Of a DNA stretch of 64,000 nucleotides, positions 1 through 9,436 are shown one piece after another; positions within the stretch are counted from its first letter, which is position 1; each line of letters starts with the position of its first letter. Below the pieces are notes generated by a model that was not told where the DNA came from, ran no database searches, and was given only the letters and a program-made list of their open reading frames with translations. Both the position numbers and the translations under genes were made by a program. The DNA is from Psychrobacillus faecigallinarum (GTDB lineage: Bacteria; Bacillota; Bacilli; Bacillales_A; Planococcaceae), in contig NZ_JACSQO010000001.1 of assembly GCF_014836595.1 (NCBI RefSeq), positions 186,001 through 250,000 of the forward strand. Direction: 5' to 3'.

Positions 1-345
1 TAGTGAAATGGTACCGCTTGGTTTAGCTACAAAATCTACTGCTCCATATTCCATAGCAAGCAATGTACTTTCTGTTCCCCGTTGAGTATTGCTAGACAGC
101 ATGATAACTGCAACAGGAGTTTCAGACATGATTTGCTTTAAAGCCTCTAGTCCATTCATTTCTGGCATCTCAACGTCCATAGTAACTACATCTGGTCGAA
201 GTGATTTAATCTTTCGAATGGCATCGGCTCCATTGCGCGCGATACCGACTACCTCGATTAGGGTACTTTCCTTAAAAAAATCTCCTATCAATTTGCGCAT
301 GAAGGCTGAATCATCTACTATAAGTAATTTTTTTTTAGGAATCAT
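1..345 (-). CDS. cheB: CheB chemotaxis methylesterase, receiver part (cut by window edge)
   Basis: Only the first 115 codons are present; the gene runs off the left edge. The visible part is a complete response-regulator receiver domain: acidic pair D11-D12, phospho-acceptor D57 in a TMDVEMP context, S84-S85 and K108 before P109. In this operon position, after flhG, the family is CheB, which removes methyl or amide groups from chemoreceptor glutamates once phosphorylated by CheA. The esterase domain lies outside the window, so the assignment rests on receiver sequence and synteny. The ATG is ten bases past the flhG stop. The nearest GGGAGG lies inside the end of flhG, about 15 bases upstream, so spacing is long and translational coupling to flhG is likely. 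Confidence 0.88.
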   Translation of the reverse strand, partial: MIPKKKLLIVDDSAFMRKLIGDFFKESTLIEVVGIARNGADAIRKIKSLRPDVVTMDVEMPEMNGLEALKQIMSETPVAVIMLSSNTQRGTESTLLAMEYGAVDFVAKPSGTISL

Positions 346-354
346 GCCAAATCT

Positions 355-1218
355 TTAAGGCCTCCCTTTAAAGATACTCTTTAGTCTATCGATAAATTTA
401 CTAGGTTTTGAGGGTATCTCCTCTATTTGTACTTCTGTAAATTTGTTTACTATCTTGTAAAGCTTTTTACTAATTTCTGCCTGTGGATATAAAACAGAAA
501 ATGGTTCTTGTTGTTGGACAGCTTTGCGAACATATGGATCTTCTGGCAAGGAACCAAGGACTAATACTTCCTTAGAGAGAAATTTAGACATTGCCAATTT
601 AAGTCTAGCAGTAGTGTCTTTTCCCTCCTCCTCTGAAAACGCTCGATTACACAAAAGAAAAAAGTTCTTTTCAGGATCCTTATAATGTATATATTTCATC
701 ATAGAATAAGCATCTGTAATCGAAGTAGGCTCAGCAGTTGAAATAACGATAATATCATCCACTGCAACAATTAAATCTAATGCCTGTGAAGTTGCTCCGG
801 CTCCCATATCAAACACGATAAAATCGAAGGATTTTTGAAGATATTCAAAGGCTTCAATCAGTCGTTGAAACATAGTATCGGTCCATTCCATAACACCATT
901 TAATCCAGATCCTCCTGAGATATATTGAAGTCCGCATGGCCCTTCATACATGACACTCTCCAATAATTTTTCTCCAAGTAAATAATCCTTTAAATTAGTA
1001 GGAACAGTTTTACCTAGTAAAATATGGATGTTACCCATACCGATATCCATATCTATTAGTACTACTTTTTTCCCTTGGGCACTAAGCATTGTTGTAAAGT
1101 TGGTTGAAAAATTACTTTTACCTACTCCCCCTTTACCGCTTACAACAGCTATAGAGCGACCTAATTTACTGTGGCTTCGAAGCATCTTCATTCTTAATTC
1201 CTCAGCTTGATCTCTCAT
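355..1218 (-). CDS. flhG: FlhG, MinD-like ATPase controlling flagellar number/placement
   Basis: 287 residues, also called YlxH or FleN. It is a ParA/MinD-family ATPase with a deviant Walker A motif (GKGGVGKS, about 28-35), the DMDIGMGN loop and the FDMGAG switch region. The N-terminus carries DQAEELR, the short activation motif with which the family stimulates the FlhF GTPase. The C-terminal end (KFIDRLKSIFKG) is basic and amphipathic, as expected of a membrane-targeting helix. It acts at the cytoplasmic membrane with FlhF to set the number and site of basal bodies. Start ATG follows AAAGGGG. It overlaps flhF by 17 bases, which suggests coupled translation. Confidence 0.95.
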   Translation of the reverse strand: MRDQAEELRMKMLRSHSKLGRSIAVVSGKGGVGKSNFSTNFTTMLSAQGKKVVLIDMDIGMGNIHILLGKTVPTNLKDYLLGEKLLESVMYEGPCGLQYISGGSGLNGVMEWTDTMFQRLIEAFEYLQKSFDFIVFDMGAGATSQALDLIVAVDDIIVISTAEPTSITDAYSMMKYIHYKDPEKNFFLLCNRAFSEEEGKDTTARLKLAMSKFLSKEVLVLGSLPEDPYVRKAVQQQEPFSVLYPQAEISKKLYKIVNKFTEVQIEEIPSKPSKFIDRLKSIFKGRP

Positions 1219-2308
1219 AGTGAATCCCCTTTAATAATAAATCGAGTAATTCTTCTAGACTAGCTTCAACGATATCTTCAGGTACTTCTTGACCATCTGT
1301 GTAGTACGCAAGTCCCTTGTTATATTTAACCATTAAATTAATAATGGAGCCAATAGAATTTGTTTCATCTATTTTAGTAAAAATTAATTTTTCAATAGGA
1401 AAATCTACAAATTGTTCTATAATTACACTCATGTCTGTTTCTTTTGAGGTTGAAGAGAGAACAAGATACGTTTCTGTATTACTCTTAAAATCTATCAGCT
1501 TTTGTAAATCCTCAACGAATTTCATTTCCTTGTAATTCCGACCAGCGGTGTCTATAAATACAAGGTCCAATGATTCAAACTTCTCAACAGCTTGCTGAAA
1601 ATCTTTAGGACTGTAAACTATTTCAATGGGTGCCTGAAGAAGACCAGCGTAAGTCTTCAACTGTTCAATAGCAGCAATCCGATAAGTGTCAGTTGTGATG
1701 AATCCAACCTTTTTCTTTTTCTCTAATACAGCACGAGCAGCCATTTTTGCTATAGTCGTTGTTTTACCGACCCCAGTTGGACCTAACACATTGATGAATT
1801 TTCTTTCATAGGAAATACCTCCAAAAGGGAGATCCTTAAGCAAGTTATAAATATAGTCTTTTGTAAGCTCAATCTGTTCCTCTATATTTATAGAATCTCT
1901 ATTTATTTCATGCACAAAAAGCTCATCACTCATGCTAGTGATAAGCTCCTCTGCCAATTCCTGCTGCTTAAGATGATTTATAAGTATTTGAAATTCTTCC
2001 GGGTATTGCTGCTCTAGCTGCGGACGTTGGATAGATTTCACCATTTTCTTTAAGTCTTCTAGTTCTTTTTTTATCTCTGACGCATGGTTAACGTCGGGCT
2101 CTTGCTTAAAGACGGGATAATCAGGTGTATGAACTGGAGGTTCAATTGTGTCTATGCCAGCTAATACTTCAATAGACTTCTTTTTGAACATTCCAATGAA
2201 GCCCTTTGAATATACTACTTTAGAGCTTAAGATTACCGCTTCCTCACCCAATTCATTTCGAATAGCCTTCATCGCTTCTGGCATTGTAGCTGCTACATAT
2301 TTTTTCAT
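1202..2308 (-). CDS. flhF: FlhF, SRP-type GTPase for flagellar placement
   Basis: 368 residues from the ATG at 2308, which reads MKKYVAATMPEA and follows a GGAG. A GTG two codons upstream overlaps the flhA stop and is the alternative. Residues 1-90 are a variable basic/acidic N-terminal domain, followed by an SRP-GTPase NG core: P-loop GPTGVGKT at about 176-183, TTDTYRIAA, DTAGRNYKE and TKIDE. FlhF is the third SRP GTPase beside Ffh and FtsY, both of which are also in this window. It recruits early basal-body parts to the membrane, and FlhG stimulates its GTPase. It sits between flhA and flhG as in B. subtilis. Confidence 0.95.
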   Translation of the reverse strand: MKKYVAATMPEAMKAIRNELGEEAVILSSKVVYSKGFIGMFKKKSIEVLAGIDTIEPPVHTPDYPVFKQEPDVNHASEIKKELEDLKKMVKSIQRPQLEQQYPEEFQILINHLKQQELAEELITSMSDELFVHEINRDSINIEEQIELTKDYIYNLLKDLPFGGISYERKFINVLGPTGVGKTTTIAKMAARAVLEKKKKVGFITTDTYRIAAIEQLKTYAGLLQAPIEIVYSPKDFQQAVEKFESLDLVFIDTAGRNYKEMKFVEDLQKLIDFKSNTETYLVLSSTSKETDMSVIIEQFVDFPIEKLIFTKIDETNSIGSIINLMVKYNKGLAYYTDGQEVPEDIVEASLEELLDLLLKGIHYERSS

Positions 2309-2310
2309 CT

Positions 2311-4344
2311 TCACTCCACATTCACCACCCCGACGCTTTGTACCTCAATTGATGATTCTAACTCGTTATAGGAAAGAATCGGTATTTGAGGGAAATATCT
2401 CTCTGTCATTTGTCTTAAATACATTCTTACTGCTGGAGAGCAGAGTATAATTGGTGACTGCTCCATCAGTGAAGCACGTTCAATTTCTCTAGCCATAGAT
2501 TCTAAAATAGCCTGTGAGTCATTCGGATCGATGGAAAGGTAATTCCCATGCTCCGTTTGTTGAATACAATCCGCGACAATTTTTTCAACTCTACCAGATA
2601 CTGTTAAAACTTTCAGCACATTACTATTACCAGCATATTGAGAAGTTATTTGCTTCGCTAATGCTTGTCTCGTATATTCAGTTAATATATCGACATCAGA
2701 TGTCATTTTTGAATAATCAGCTAGTGTTTCAAAAATAATAGGTAAGTTTCTTATCGACACATGCTCTCTTAGCAGGTTACCTAAAACCTTTTGAATCTCT
2801 CCTATAGTCATCGGAGTTGGAGTTAATTCATCCACTAATATAGGTGAAGTCTCGCGAATATGATCGATTAATTGCTTAGTTTCCTGTCTACCTAATAATT
2901 CATGTGCATGATTTCGAATAATTTCCGTCATATGCGTTGATACTACGCTTGGTGGGTCAACCACTGTATAGCCCATTATCTCTGCTTCCTCTTTGACAGC
3001 CTCTGTTATCCATTTAGCTGGAAGACCGAAAGATGGTTCTACTGTGTCTATTCCATCGATTGTATCGTCATCACCAGGGCTCATCGCCAAATAATGATCG
3101 AGCAATAGTTCTCCTCGAGCCATCTCGTTCCCTTTAATCTTTATACGGTACTCATTTGGCTGAAGCTGGATATTGTCTCGTATCCGTACAACCGGTATAA
3201 CTATTCCAAGCTCTAATGCTAGCTGTCTTCTTATCATAACTACTCGATCAAGTAAATCTCCGCCCTGTGCAGTATCCACAAGTGGTATCAACCCATAGCC
3301 GAACTCAAATTCTATTGGGTCTACGTTTAATAGATTAATAACATTCTCTGGACTTTTCATATTATCTGTGGCTGCTTCCTCTTGAAATTCCTCTAGCTCT
3401 TCTGGGTCTTCTTTTTCTGCCTTACTCATCATATAAGCGCCAATGACAAGTATAAGAGAAATAGGTAAAGTTAAAAGAAGTCCAATAGGGGTTACTATCC
3501 CTAGAAGTGCAATTGTCCCCGCAGCTACATAAAGAAGCTTAGGCTGATTCAATAGCTGTCCAGTAATATCTCCGCCCAAATTTCCTTTTGACGCAGCTCT
3601 TGTAACAACTATACCCGTCGCGGTAGAGATTAAAAGCGCTGGAATTTGTGACACAAGTCCGTCCCCTACAGTCAATGTAGAGAATAATACCGCTGCTTCT
3701 CCAAAAGGCAAACCAAACTGAACGACTCCAATGATGACACCAAATAGAAGATTGATAATTACGATAATAATACCCGCAATAGCATCACCTTTTACGAATT
3801 TCGTAGCACCGTCCATTGCACCGTAAAAATCTGCTTCTCCGCTGACTTTTTCACGTCGTTCTCTTGCTTCTTTTTCAGAAATCATCCCAGCATTAAGATC
3901 CGCATCAATACTCATCTGTTTACCAGGCATAGCATCTAATGTAAAGCGCGCAGCAACCTCTGATACACGCTCAGCACCTTTTGTTATTACAATGAATTGA
4001 ATAATTACTAAAATAGCAAAAACGACTAGACCAACTAACATATTCCCCCCGGTTACAAAAGTACCAAAGGTTTCAACTACCTTCCCTGCATCTCCCTCGG
4101 ACAAAATCGCACGTGTCGTTGAGACATTAAGTGCAAGCCTAAACAAAGTTACTAGTAATAACAGTGTAGGAAAGACGGAAAATTGTAGCGCCTCCTGCAT
4201 ATTCATTGCGGTCATTAAAATTAATAAAGCTATAGTAATATTAACGATTATTAAAAAACTCAATAACCAATGAGGAAGAGGTATCACGAGCATAGCCACA
4301 ATAGAAATTACTGCTGCTAATACGGATATATCGCGAACTTGCAT
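2311..4344 (-). CDS. flhA: FlhA, flagellar type III export gate protein
   Basis: 677 residues from the ATG at 4344, which follows GAGGTGG. A TTG five codons upstream is part of that ribosome-binding region and is rejected. The first 310 or so residues hold about eight membrane segments, with the conserved FHIPEP-family loop (RVSEVAARF, LDAMPGKQM) between segments. The remaining half is the cytoplasmic domain that binds chaperone-substrate complexes and forms a nonameric ring. FlhA uses proton motive force to export rod, hook and filament subunits through the FliPQR pore together with FlhB. Length is the same as the usual Bacillus protein. Confidence 0.96.
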   Translation of the reverse strand: MQVRDISVLAAVISIVAMLVIPLPHWLLSFLIIVNITIALLILMTAMNMQEALQFSVFPTLLLLVTLFRLALNVSTTRAILSEGDAGKVVETFGTFVTGGNMLVGLVVFAILVIIQFIVITKGAERVSEVAARFTLDAMPGKQMSIDADLNAGMISEKEARERREKVSGEADFYGAMDGATKFVKGDAIAGIIIVIINLLFGVIIGVVQFGLPFGEAAVLFSTLTVGDGLVSQIPALLISTATGIVVTRAASKGNLGGDITGQLLNQPKLLYVAAGTIALLGIVTPIGLLLTLPISLILVIGAYMMSKAEKEDPEELEEFQEEAATDNMKSPENVINLLNVDPIEFEFGYGLIPLVDTAQGGDLLDRVVMIRRQLALELGIVIPVVRIRDNIQLQPNEYRIKIKGNEMARGELLLDHYLAMSPGDDDTIDGIDTVEPSFGLPAKWITEAVKEEAEIMGYTVVDPPSVVSTHMTEIIRNHAHELLGRQETKQLIDHIRETSPILVDELTPTPMTIGEIQKVLGNLLREHVSIRNLPIIFETLADYSKMTSDVDILTEYTRQALAKQITSQYAGNSNVLKVLTVSGRVEKIVADCIQQTEHGNYLSIDPNDSQAILESMAREIERASLMEQSPIILCSPAVRMYLRQMTERYFPQIPILSYNELESSIEVQSVGVVNVE

Positions 4345-4362
4345 ATACTTCCACCTCAATCT

Positions 4363-5448
4363 TTAAATTTTTTGTTTAATGCGATATACATAAGCTAGAA
4401 CCTCTGCAACAGCCTTAAAGAATTCATCAGGAATTCTTTGACCAATTTCTACTTGATCATACATTGCTCTAGCAAGTGGCCGGTTTTCAACCATGACTAC
4501 ATTATTTTCTTTAGCAATCAATTTAATCTTCTGAGCAACAAAGTCTGCTCCCTTAGCTATTACTACTGGCGCATCCATAGAGGAATCATCATACTTTAAA
4601 GCAATTGCAAAATGGGTAGGGTTCGTAATAACAACATCTGCTGTTGGAATTTCCTGCATCATTCTCCGCATGGCCATTTCTCTTTGACGCTGACGAATTC
4701 GGGATTTAATGATAGGATCTCCCTCTGTGTTCTTATGCTCGTCTTTTATATCCTGCTTAGACATCTTCAAATTTTTCTCATAATCAAAGCGTTGATAGAA
4801 GAAATCTAAGATCGATATAAACAACAATACAAAGGAAGCTGCTATTCCCATCATTCCTGTAAGCCATCCGATGGTAGATAAGGTATCCCAAGCAGTTTTA
4901 AAAGAAAGAGAAAGCACTTGCTCCAGATTCATCCATATAATAAGAGTCGTAACCGATCCAATAAAAGAAATTTTAAGAATGGACTTTAATAGTTCAATTA
5001 TTGCCTTCATAGAGAAGATTCGTTTTAACCCTTTTATAGGGTCTATTTTTTTTAAGTCAAACTTTAAGGGCTCAGTCGTAAAGAGCAACCCAAACTGAAA
5101 AAAATTAGCTGCAATAGCTGCAACCACAGCTACCAGCATGATAGGTAACAAGATAAAAGCCATTTCCATCAGCATATCTTTATAAATTTCTAAGGCTATT
5201 TCTATAGTTACTGTATCCATCAGCATATATTTAGTAAAAGTAACATTAAAAAATGTAAATATTTCATTGCGTAAAAAGCCCGCAAAGAAAAACATGAAGA
5301 GGAATACTGCAAGCAACACAATGGCGCTTGTAACATCCTGGCTCTTTAACACTTGTCCTTTTTTTCTAGAATCCTGCCGTTTTTTAGGAGTAGCTTTTTC
5401 TGTTTTTTCTCCTGCGAAATACTGTAAATCCAATCGGAGCATCAACAT
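4363..5448 (-). CDS. flhB: FlhB, export gate and substrate-specificity switch
   Basis: About 361 residues from the ATG at 5448 (GGTGGTGG lies five bases upstream; GTG starts further up are possible). After the basic start (LQYFAGEKTEKATPKKR) come four membrane segments within about residues 40-215, then a cytoplasmic domain. The autocleavage motif NPTH is intact at about 276-279. Cleavage there lets the export apparatus switch from rod/hook to filament substrates when signalled by the hook-length ruler FliK. The gene follows directly on fliR and precedes flhA, the usual export-gate order. A short homologue of its C-terminal domain (ylqH) occurs at 32631-32912. Confidence 0.96.
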   Translation of the reverse strand: MLMLRLDLQYFAGEKTEKATPKKRQDSRKKGQVLKSQDVTSAIVLLAVFLFMFFFAGFLRNEIFTFFNVTFTKYMLMDTVTIEIALEIYKDMLMEMAFILLPIMLVAVVAAIAANFFQFGLLFTTEPLKFDLKKIDPIKGLKRIFSMKAIIELLKSILKISFIGSVTTLIIWMNLEQVLSLSFKTAWDTLSTIGWLTGMMGIAASFVLLFISILDFFYQRFDYEKNLKMSKQDIKDEHKNTEGDPIIKSRIRQRQREMAMRRMMQEIPTADVVITNPTHFAIALKYDDSSMDAPVVIAKGADFVAQKIKLIAKENNVVMVENRPLARAMYDQVEIGQRIPDEFFKAVAEVLAYVYRIKQKI

Positions 5449-5449
5449 A

Positions 5450-6226
5450 TTAGCCACCACCTAAAATAATCATTAAATCTCGCATACTTATAATCATGAT
5501 TTCAAACATTTTCTGCATAACTGCTAGTAAAACTCCCATCATAACTAACAAAACAATAAATGTAACTCCTATTTTAATAGGGAAACCCACTACAAATATA
5601 TTCAGTTGAGGAACTGTACGAGCAGTTATCCCTAATGCTATATCAACCAAAAACAAAGTTGCTACTATAGGAATGGACATCTGGAAGGCAACTGCAAACA
5701 CTCCTGCAAATGTCTTCATGATGAACTCCACATAGTTTTCTTGCCCAAATGCTAGCGATGAAGTTTCCATAGGAATAAATTGATAGCTATAAAAAATTCC
5801 ATCTAATAGTAAATGATGCCCATTTAATGCTAGTAATAGAAGAAGAGCAATAATGTTTAGAAATTGACCGATTAGAGGACTTTGAGCTCCCGTTTGGGGG
5901 TCTATAACATTCGCTATCGCAAATCCCATTTGGAAATCGATAAATCCACCAGCAATTTGTATGGCAGAAAGAATTATGTAAGCAAGTAACCCTATAAATA
6001 ACCCAACCATAACTTCCTTTATAATTAGTAATATGTACTCTCCATTTATTTCAAATGGTGTAACATCCAACGTATAATACATCATCCATGAAAGAACAAT
6101 TGCAAAGCCTATCCGATGCGTGGCTGGAATAGTACGATGTGAAAAAAAAGGTAAAGTAACAAAAAACGCAGAAACTCTTGCAATGATCAATAATAATATA
6201 GTTAGGCTTGGTATTATTTCTTCCAT
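5450..6226 (-). CDS. fliR: FliR, flagellar export pore protein
   Basis: About 258 residues from the ATG at 6226, close to the family norm. A TTG four codons upstream is possible, and neither start has a strong ribosome-binding site, so translation is probably coupled to fliQ, whose stop is at 6231-6233. The protein is almost wholly hydrophobic, with six or so membrane segments and the conserved ISAFFVTLPFF-like region near the N-terminus (here VSAFFVTLPFF). FliR joins FliP and FliQ in the helical export pore at the centre of the MS ring. The gene end touches the flhB ribosome-binding region. Confidence 0.94.
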   Translation of the reverse strand: MEEIIPSLTILLLIIARVSAFFVTLPFFSHRTIPATHRIGFAIVLSWMMYYTLDVTPFEINGEYILLIIKEVMVGLFIGLLAYIILSAIQIAGGFIDFQMGFAIANVIDPQTGAQSPLIGQFLNIIALLLLLALNGHHLLLDGIFYSYQFIPMETSSLAFGQENYVEFIMKTFAGVFAVAFQMSIPIVATLFLVDIALGITARTVPQLNIFVVGFPIKIGVTFIVLLVMMGVLLAVMQKMFEIMIISMRDLMIILGGG

Positions 6227-6230
6227 TGAA

Positions 6231-6500
6231 CTAACCAATATATCTCACTAAATTTTCAAAAATATCTGCTGCATAGGAGGTTACTTGTGACAGCATCCAT
6301 GGCCCAAAAAAGACAATAGCCACTAATACTGCAATAATTTTAGGAACAAATGCAAGAGTTTGTTCCTGAATCTGTGTGGTAGCCTGAAAGATAGACACCG
6401 CAAGACCAGTTATTAAAGCAACCAACAAAAGAGGACCTGATGCAAGAAGAATGACCCAAATGGCTCTTTCTGCAATTGATATTACCATTTCATTACTCAA
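6231..6500 (-). CDS. fliQ: FliQ, flagellar export pore protein
   Basis: 89 residues, the standard family length. It starts with TTG (MSNEMVISIAERA) preceded by GGAG at nine bases. Two membrane hairpin helices surround the highly conserved segment SIFQATTQIQEQTLAFVPK, which lies between them. FliQ wraps the FliP-FliR core to form the flagellar protein-export pore in the cytoplasmic membrane. It lies between fliP (12 bases away) and fliR (overlapping if the TTG start of fliR is used), in the same operon. Confidence 0.95.
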   Translation of the reverse strand: MSNEMVISIAERAIWVILLASGPLLLVALITGLAVSIFQATTQIQEQTLAFVPKIIAVLVAIVFFGPWMLSQVTSYAADIFENLVRYIG

Positions 6501-6512
6501 TACAATCAGCTC

Positions 6513-7178
6513 CTAAAAACTTTGTAAGATGGATTTCATGACTAAATACCATCCATCTACTAACACAAATAGTAAAATCTTAAATGGTAATGAAATCATT
6601 ACCGGAGGTAACATCATCATCCCCATAGACATCAATACACTAGCGACAATCATGTCAATCACTAGGAAAGGGATAAAAATCATAAAGCCTATTTGAAAGG
6701 CTGTCTTAATCTCACTTAAAGCAAAAGCTGGAACCATCACCGTTAATGGAATATCATCAATCGTTTCAGGTCTTTCTGCCTCGGTATATCTTAAGAATAA
6801 CTCTAAATCCTTTTGCCTTGTATGCTCACTCATAAACTCTTTAAAAGGTCCACTAGCATTTTCGTATGCCTCTTCCAAAGTTATCTCTTCGTCAAATAGA
6901 GGAGTTAAGGCTGTTTCATTCACTTCCTGGAGCGTTGGCGCCATGATAAAAAACGTCAGGAAAAGTGCCAATCCAACTAATACTTGGTTTGGTGGCATTT
7001 GCTGTGTTGCTAGAGCAGTACGAACAAAAGACAAAATTATAATGATTCTTGCAAAAGATGTCATTAATATTAATATACTCGGCGCCAAAGACAAGACCGT
7101 AAGTAATAGCATTAATTTGATAGAAGTGGAGACATTTGACGGATCGCTGTCCGAGAAAAATTGGACGAAATCATTCAT
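6513..7178 (-). CDS. fliP: FliP, flagellar export pore protein
   Basis: 221 residues. It shows a hydrophobic N-terminal part with the conserved block SFVRTALATQQMPPNQ, a hydrophilic periplasmic-side loop rich in acidic residues (about 85-145), and C-terminal membrane helices containing SMGMMMLPP and a KILLFVLVDGW end. Five FliP copies form the core of the export pore with FliQ and FliR. The start codon overlaps the end of fliO by eight bases, and the ribosome-binding site AGGAG lies within fliO. Sequence and position both support the call strongly. Confidence 0.96.
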   Translation of the reverse strand: MNDFVQFFSDSDPSNVSTSIKLMLLLTVLSLAPSILILMTSFARIIIILSFVRTALATQQMPPNQVLVGLALFLTFFIMAPTLQEVNETALTPLFDEEITLEEAYENASGPFKEFMSEHTRQKDLELFLRYTEAERPETIDDIPLTVMVPAFALSEIKTAFQIGFMIFIPFLVIDMIVASVLMSMGMMMLPPVMISLPFKILLFVLVDGWYLVMKSILQSF

Positions 7179-7878
7179 TGTTTTTGCGCTCCTTTGTCTT
7201 CCAATCCTTTAATACTTCACTACGGTCTCTTTTAATATCTTCTAATTTCTTTTGGAACGTTTCATTGAATGAAGGATTTTCATTATTTTTAGTAGAACTA
7301 TTCTTGTTTTTAATCACTTTGTTCATTAATTCCATTACATGAGGTAGTGTTGGCCCACTACCAAGCTTATCTTCATATATCTTAGTTAACTCTTCTATTT
7401 CTTGAGGATCAGTGATTTCTTTTAATAAGTTAATATTTTCTCCAATTCCAACTAAATAGAGTGAGTTGCCCACTTGCATTAATTGAATTGATTTTCCCTG
7501 CCCCATTCCAACTCCTCCAAGATTATGGATGAGTTGGTTATGTTGGAAGCTTCTATTTCTTTTATTGAGGAAACGTAATAGTCCATAAAGTAATGCAATC
7601 ACAAATAACAAAGCGAATATCATTTTGATGTAATCCCAAGCTGTAATAGATACTCCACTTGACTTCGAATCTTGCGAAGTATTTTCTTCAGGTACTAACG
7701 CAGTATCTTCCTCCATATTTTCTTCTGACTTTTTAGTTGCATCGGATTCGTTATTTACACGTTCCAGATGTTCTTTGATGCTTTCATTTGAATCTACAGA
7801 AGCTTCTGCTCCCATTGGAAAAGGTAAAACTAATAAAAACAATGCGGTACAAATACTGAGGTAAAGCTTCCACATCAT
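7171..7878 (-). CDS. fliO: FliO (FliZ-type), export-apparatus assembly factor
   Basis: 235 residues. There is a signal peptide (about 1-26, ending near MGAEA), an acidic extracytoplasmic stretch (about 27-75), one membrane helix (about 84-103) and a cytoplasmic domain with the FliO-family motif (LGGVGMGQGKSIQLMQVGNSLYLVG in part). FliO helps FliP oligomers assemble into the export pore. In B. subtilis this larger form was named FliZ. It lies between cheY and fliP. The second ATG is an equally possible start. The tail is highly charged (lysine, asparagine, glutamate). Confidence 0.88.
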   Translation of the reverse strand: MMWKLYLSICTALFLLVLPFPMGAEASVDSNESIKEHLERVNNESDATKKSEENMEEDTALVPEENTSQDSKSSGVSITAWDYIKMIFALLFVIALLYGLLRFLNKRNRSFQHNQLIHNLGGVGMGQGKSIQLMQVGNSLYLVGIGENINLLKEITDPQEIEELTKIYEDKLGSGPTLPHVMELMNKVIKNKNSSTKNNENPSFNETFQKKLEDIKRDRSEVLKDWKTKERKNNE

Positions 7879-7881
7879 TAA

Positions 7882-8244
7882 TTACCCTATCGCTTTTGAG
7901 ATTGCTTCAATTACTCGATCTGCTTGGAATGGTTTAACGATAAAATCCTTTGCTCCAGCTTGAATGGCATCAATAACCATTGCTTGTTGCCCCATTGCTG
8001 AACACATGATAATTGTTGCGCTAGGATCTTTTTCTTTAATCTTCTTCAATGCAGCAATACCGTCCATTTCTGGCATAGTGATATCCATTGTCACTAAATC
8101 TGGTTTAAGTTCAGCGTATTTTTCAACTGCTTGTGCCCCGTCAGCCGCCTCACCTACTACTTCAAAACCATTTTTAGATAAAATATCCTTAATCATCATG
8201 CGCATAAATGCAGCATCGTCCACTATTAAAATTCTTTTCGACAT
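7882..8244 (-). CDS. cheY: CheY, chemotaxis response regulator
   Basis: 120 residues, a stand-alone receiver domain. Key residues are visible: D9-D10 for metal binding, phospho-acceptor D54, S82 and K104. CheA phosphorylates it; in Bacillus, CheY-P binds the switch (FliM/FliY) and promotes counter-clockwise rotation. The start has a strong GGAGGAG site. The gene sits between fliY, whose product dephosphorylates CheY-P, and fliO, as in B. subtilis. Its receiver clearly resembles that of CheB at the left edge. Confidence 0.96.
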   Translation of the reverse strand: MSKRILIVDDAAFMRMMIKDILSKNGFEVVGEAADGAQAVEKYAELKPDLVTMDITMPEMDGIAALKKIKEKDPSATIIMCSAMGQQAMVIDAIQAGAKDFIVKPFQADRVIEAISKAIG

Positions 8245-8263
8245 AATATGTCTCCTCCAGTAC

Positions 8264-9436
8264 TTATCGTAAATTATTAATTCGTTCTGCTTGGCTTAGA
8301 ATATCTGTAATACGAACACCAAAGTTCTCATCAATTACTACTACCTCGCCTTTTGCAATATGACGATTATTGACAAGAATATCTACAGGCTCTCCTGCCA
8401 ATTTGTCCAGTTCTATGATTGAACCACTAGTAAGTTCCAGAATTTCCTTTACCGTTCTTCTAGTACGTCCTAATTCTACTGTTACTTGAAGCGGTATATC
8501 AAGAAGTAAATTTAAATTTCTTGACTCGTTAGGAGTTAGGTTTGATGCTTCAAAGCTTGCAAATTGCGCTTGTTGCACTTCTACCGGACGTGTATTACTT
8601 TGTCTAGATTGTTGAGGTTGCTGTGGAGCAACGGGCTGTTGAATCTGTGGTGCCTCATAATAATCTGGTTCCGGTGCAGATACGTGATTGTTATTAACTC
8701 TTTCTTCGTACACAGTGGCCGCAGCTTCTGGTTCTGCTTCTTCCTCTCCCAACAATGATTTGACAAGATTCAAACCAAATTCTAGTGGGATTAGCTGCAT
8801 AATATTGGAGTCTATTAAACTTCCTACACGTAATCTAAATGACACTTTAATTAGTAAGTCATCATTAGGAATTGCTTCTTCGCCTTCACCTTCTAATAAA
8901 TTTAGAATGTCTATGGAAGGTGGGGAGATGTCCACTTTTTTATTGAATACAGTTGACATAGAAGTAGCAGCCGAACCCATCATTTGGTTCATTGCTTCTT
9001 GAACTGCACTTAATTGAATTTCACTTAGTTGAGGACTAGGATCTATTCCATCTCCACCTAACATTAAATCTGCAATTATTGCTGCATCTGATTGCTTAAT
9101 GACTAATAGATTCATACCTATTAATCCAGCAGTATATTGAACTTGTACAGCAACATACGGATGTGGAAACTCCTCTACTAATTTACTTCTATTAATCATG
9201 CTTATATTTGGAGTTGTAATATCCACTTTTTGACCCAATAGCGAAGATAAAGCAGTCGCTGAGCTTCCAAAGGATATATTACCAATTTCTCCTAAAGTAT
9301 CTATTGCGAAAGAATCTAAATAGTCTTCTACATTTGTTGTATTTGTTTCTGCATCATTTTCCTTTACATTGTCAACCGTTCCACGTAGGAGGGCTTCAAT
9401 TTCTTCTTGGGAGAGCATATCATCACTCATCATCAT
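8264..9436 (-). CDS. fliY: FliY, flagellar switch protein with CheY-P phosphatase domain
   Basis: 390 residues. The N-terminal peptide (DMLSQEEIEALL) matches the CheY-P-binding peptide shared with FliM. The middle (about 45-235) is a CheC/FliY-type phosphatase region with EIGNISFGSSA and a second EAMNQMMGSAA-like helix. A low-complexity glutamine/proline linker (about 245-290) leads to a C-terminal SpoA/FliN surface domain (about 305-385). It is thus the Gram-positive form of FliN fused to a phosphatase. The start is one of three successive ATGs after GGAGGAGAGG, overlapping fliM by 14 bases or fewer. Confidence 0.95.
   Translation of the reverse strand: MMMSDDMLSQEEIEALLRGTVDNVKENDAETNTTNVEDYLDSFAIDTLGEIGNISFGSSATALSSLLGQKVDITTPNISMINRSKLVEEFPHPYVAVQVQYTAGLIGMNLLVIKQSDAAIIADLMLGGDGIDPSPQLSEIQLSAVQEAMNQMMGSAATSMSTVFNKKVDISPPSIDILNLLEGEGEEAIPNDDLLIKVSFRLRVGSLIDSNIMQLIPLEFGLNLVKSLLGEEEAEPEAAATVYEERVNNNHVSAPEPDYYEAPQIQQPVAPQQPQQSRQSNTRPVEVQQAQFASFEASNLTPNESRNLNLLLDIPLQVTVELGRTRRTVKEILELTSGSIIELDKLAGEPVDILVNNRHIAKGEVVVIDENFGVRITDILSQAERINNLR

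Noticed and set aside
89..358. 89-codon plus-strand frame near the left edge
   Set aside because: It mirrors the CheB receiver domain, which is strongly conserved on the minus strand. A similar mirror frame lies opposite cheY, as expected for receiver antisense shadows.
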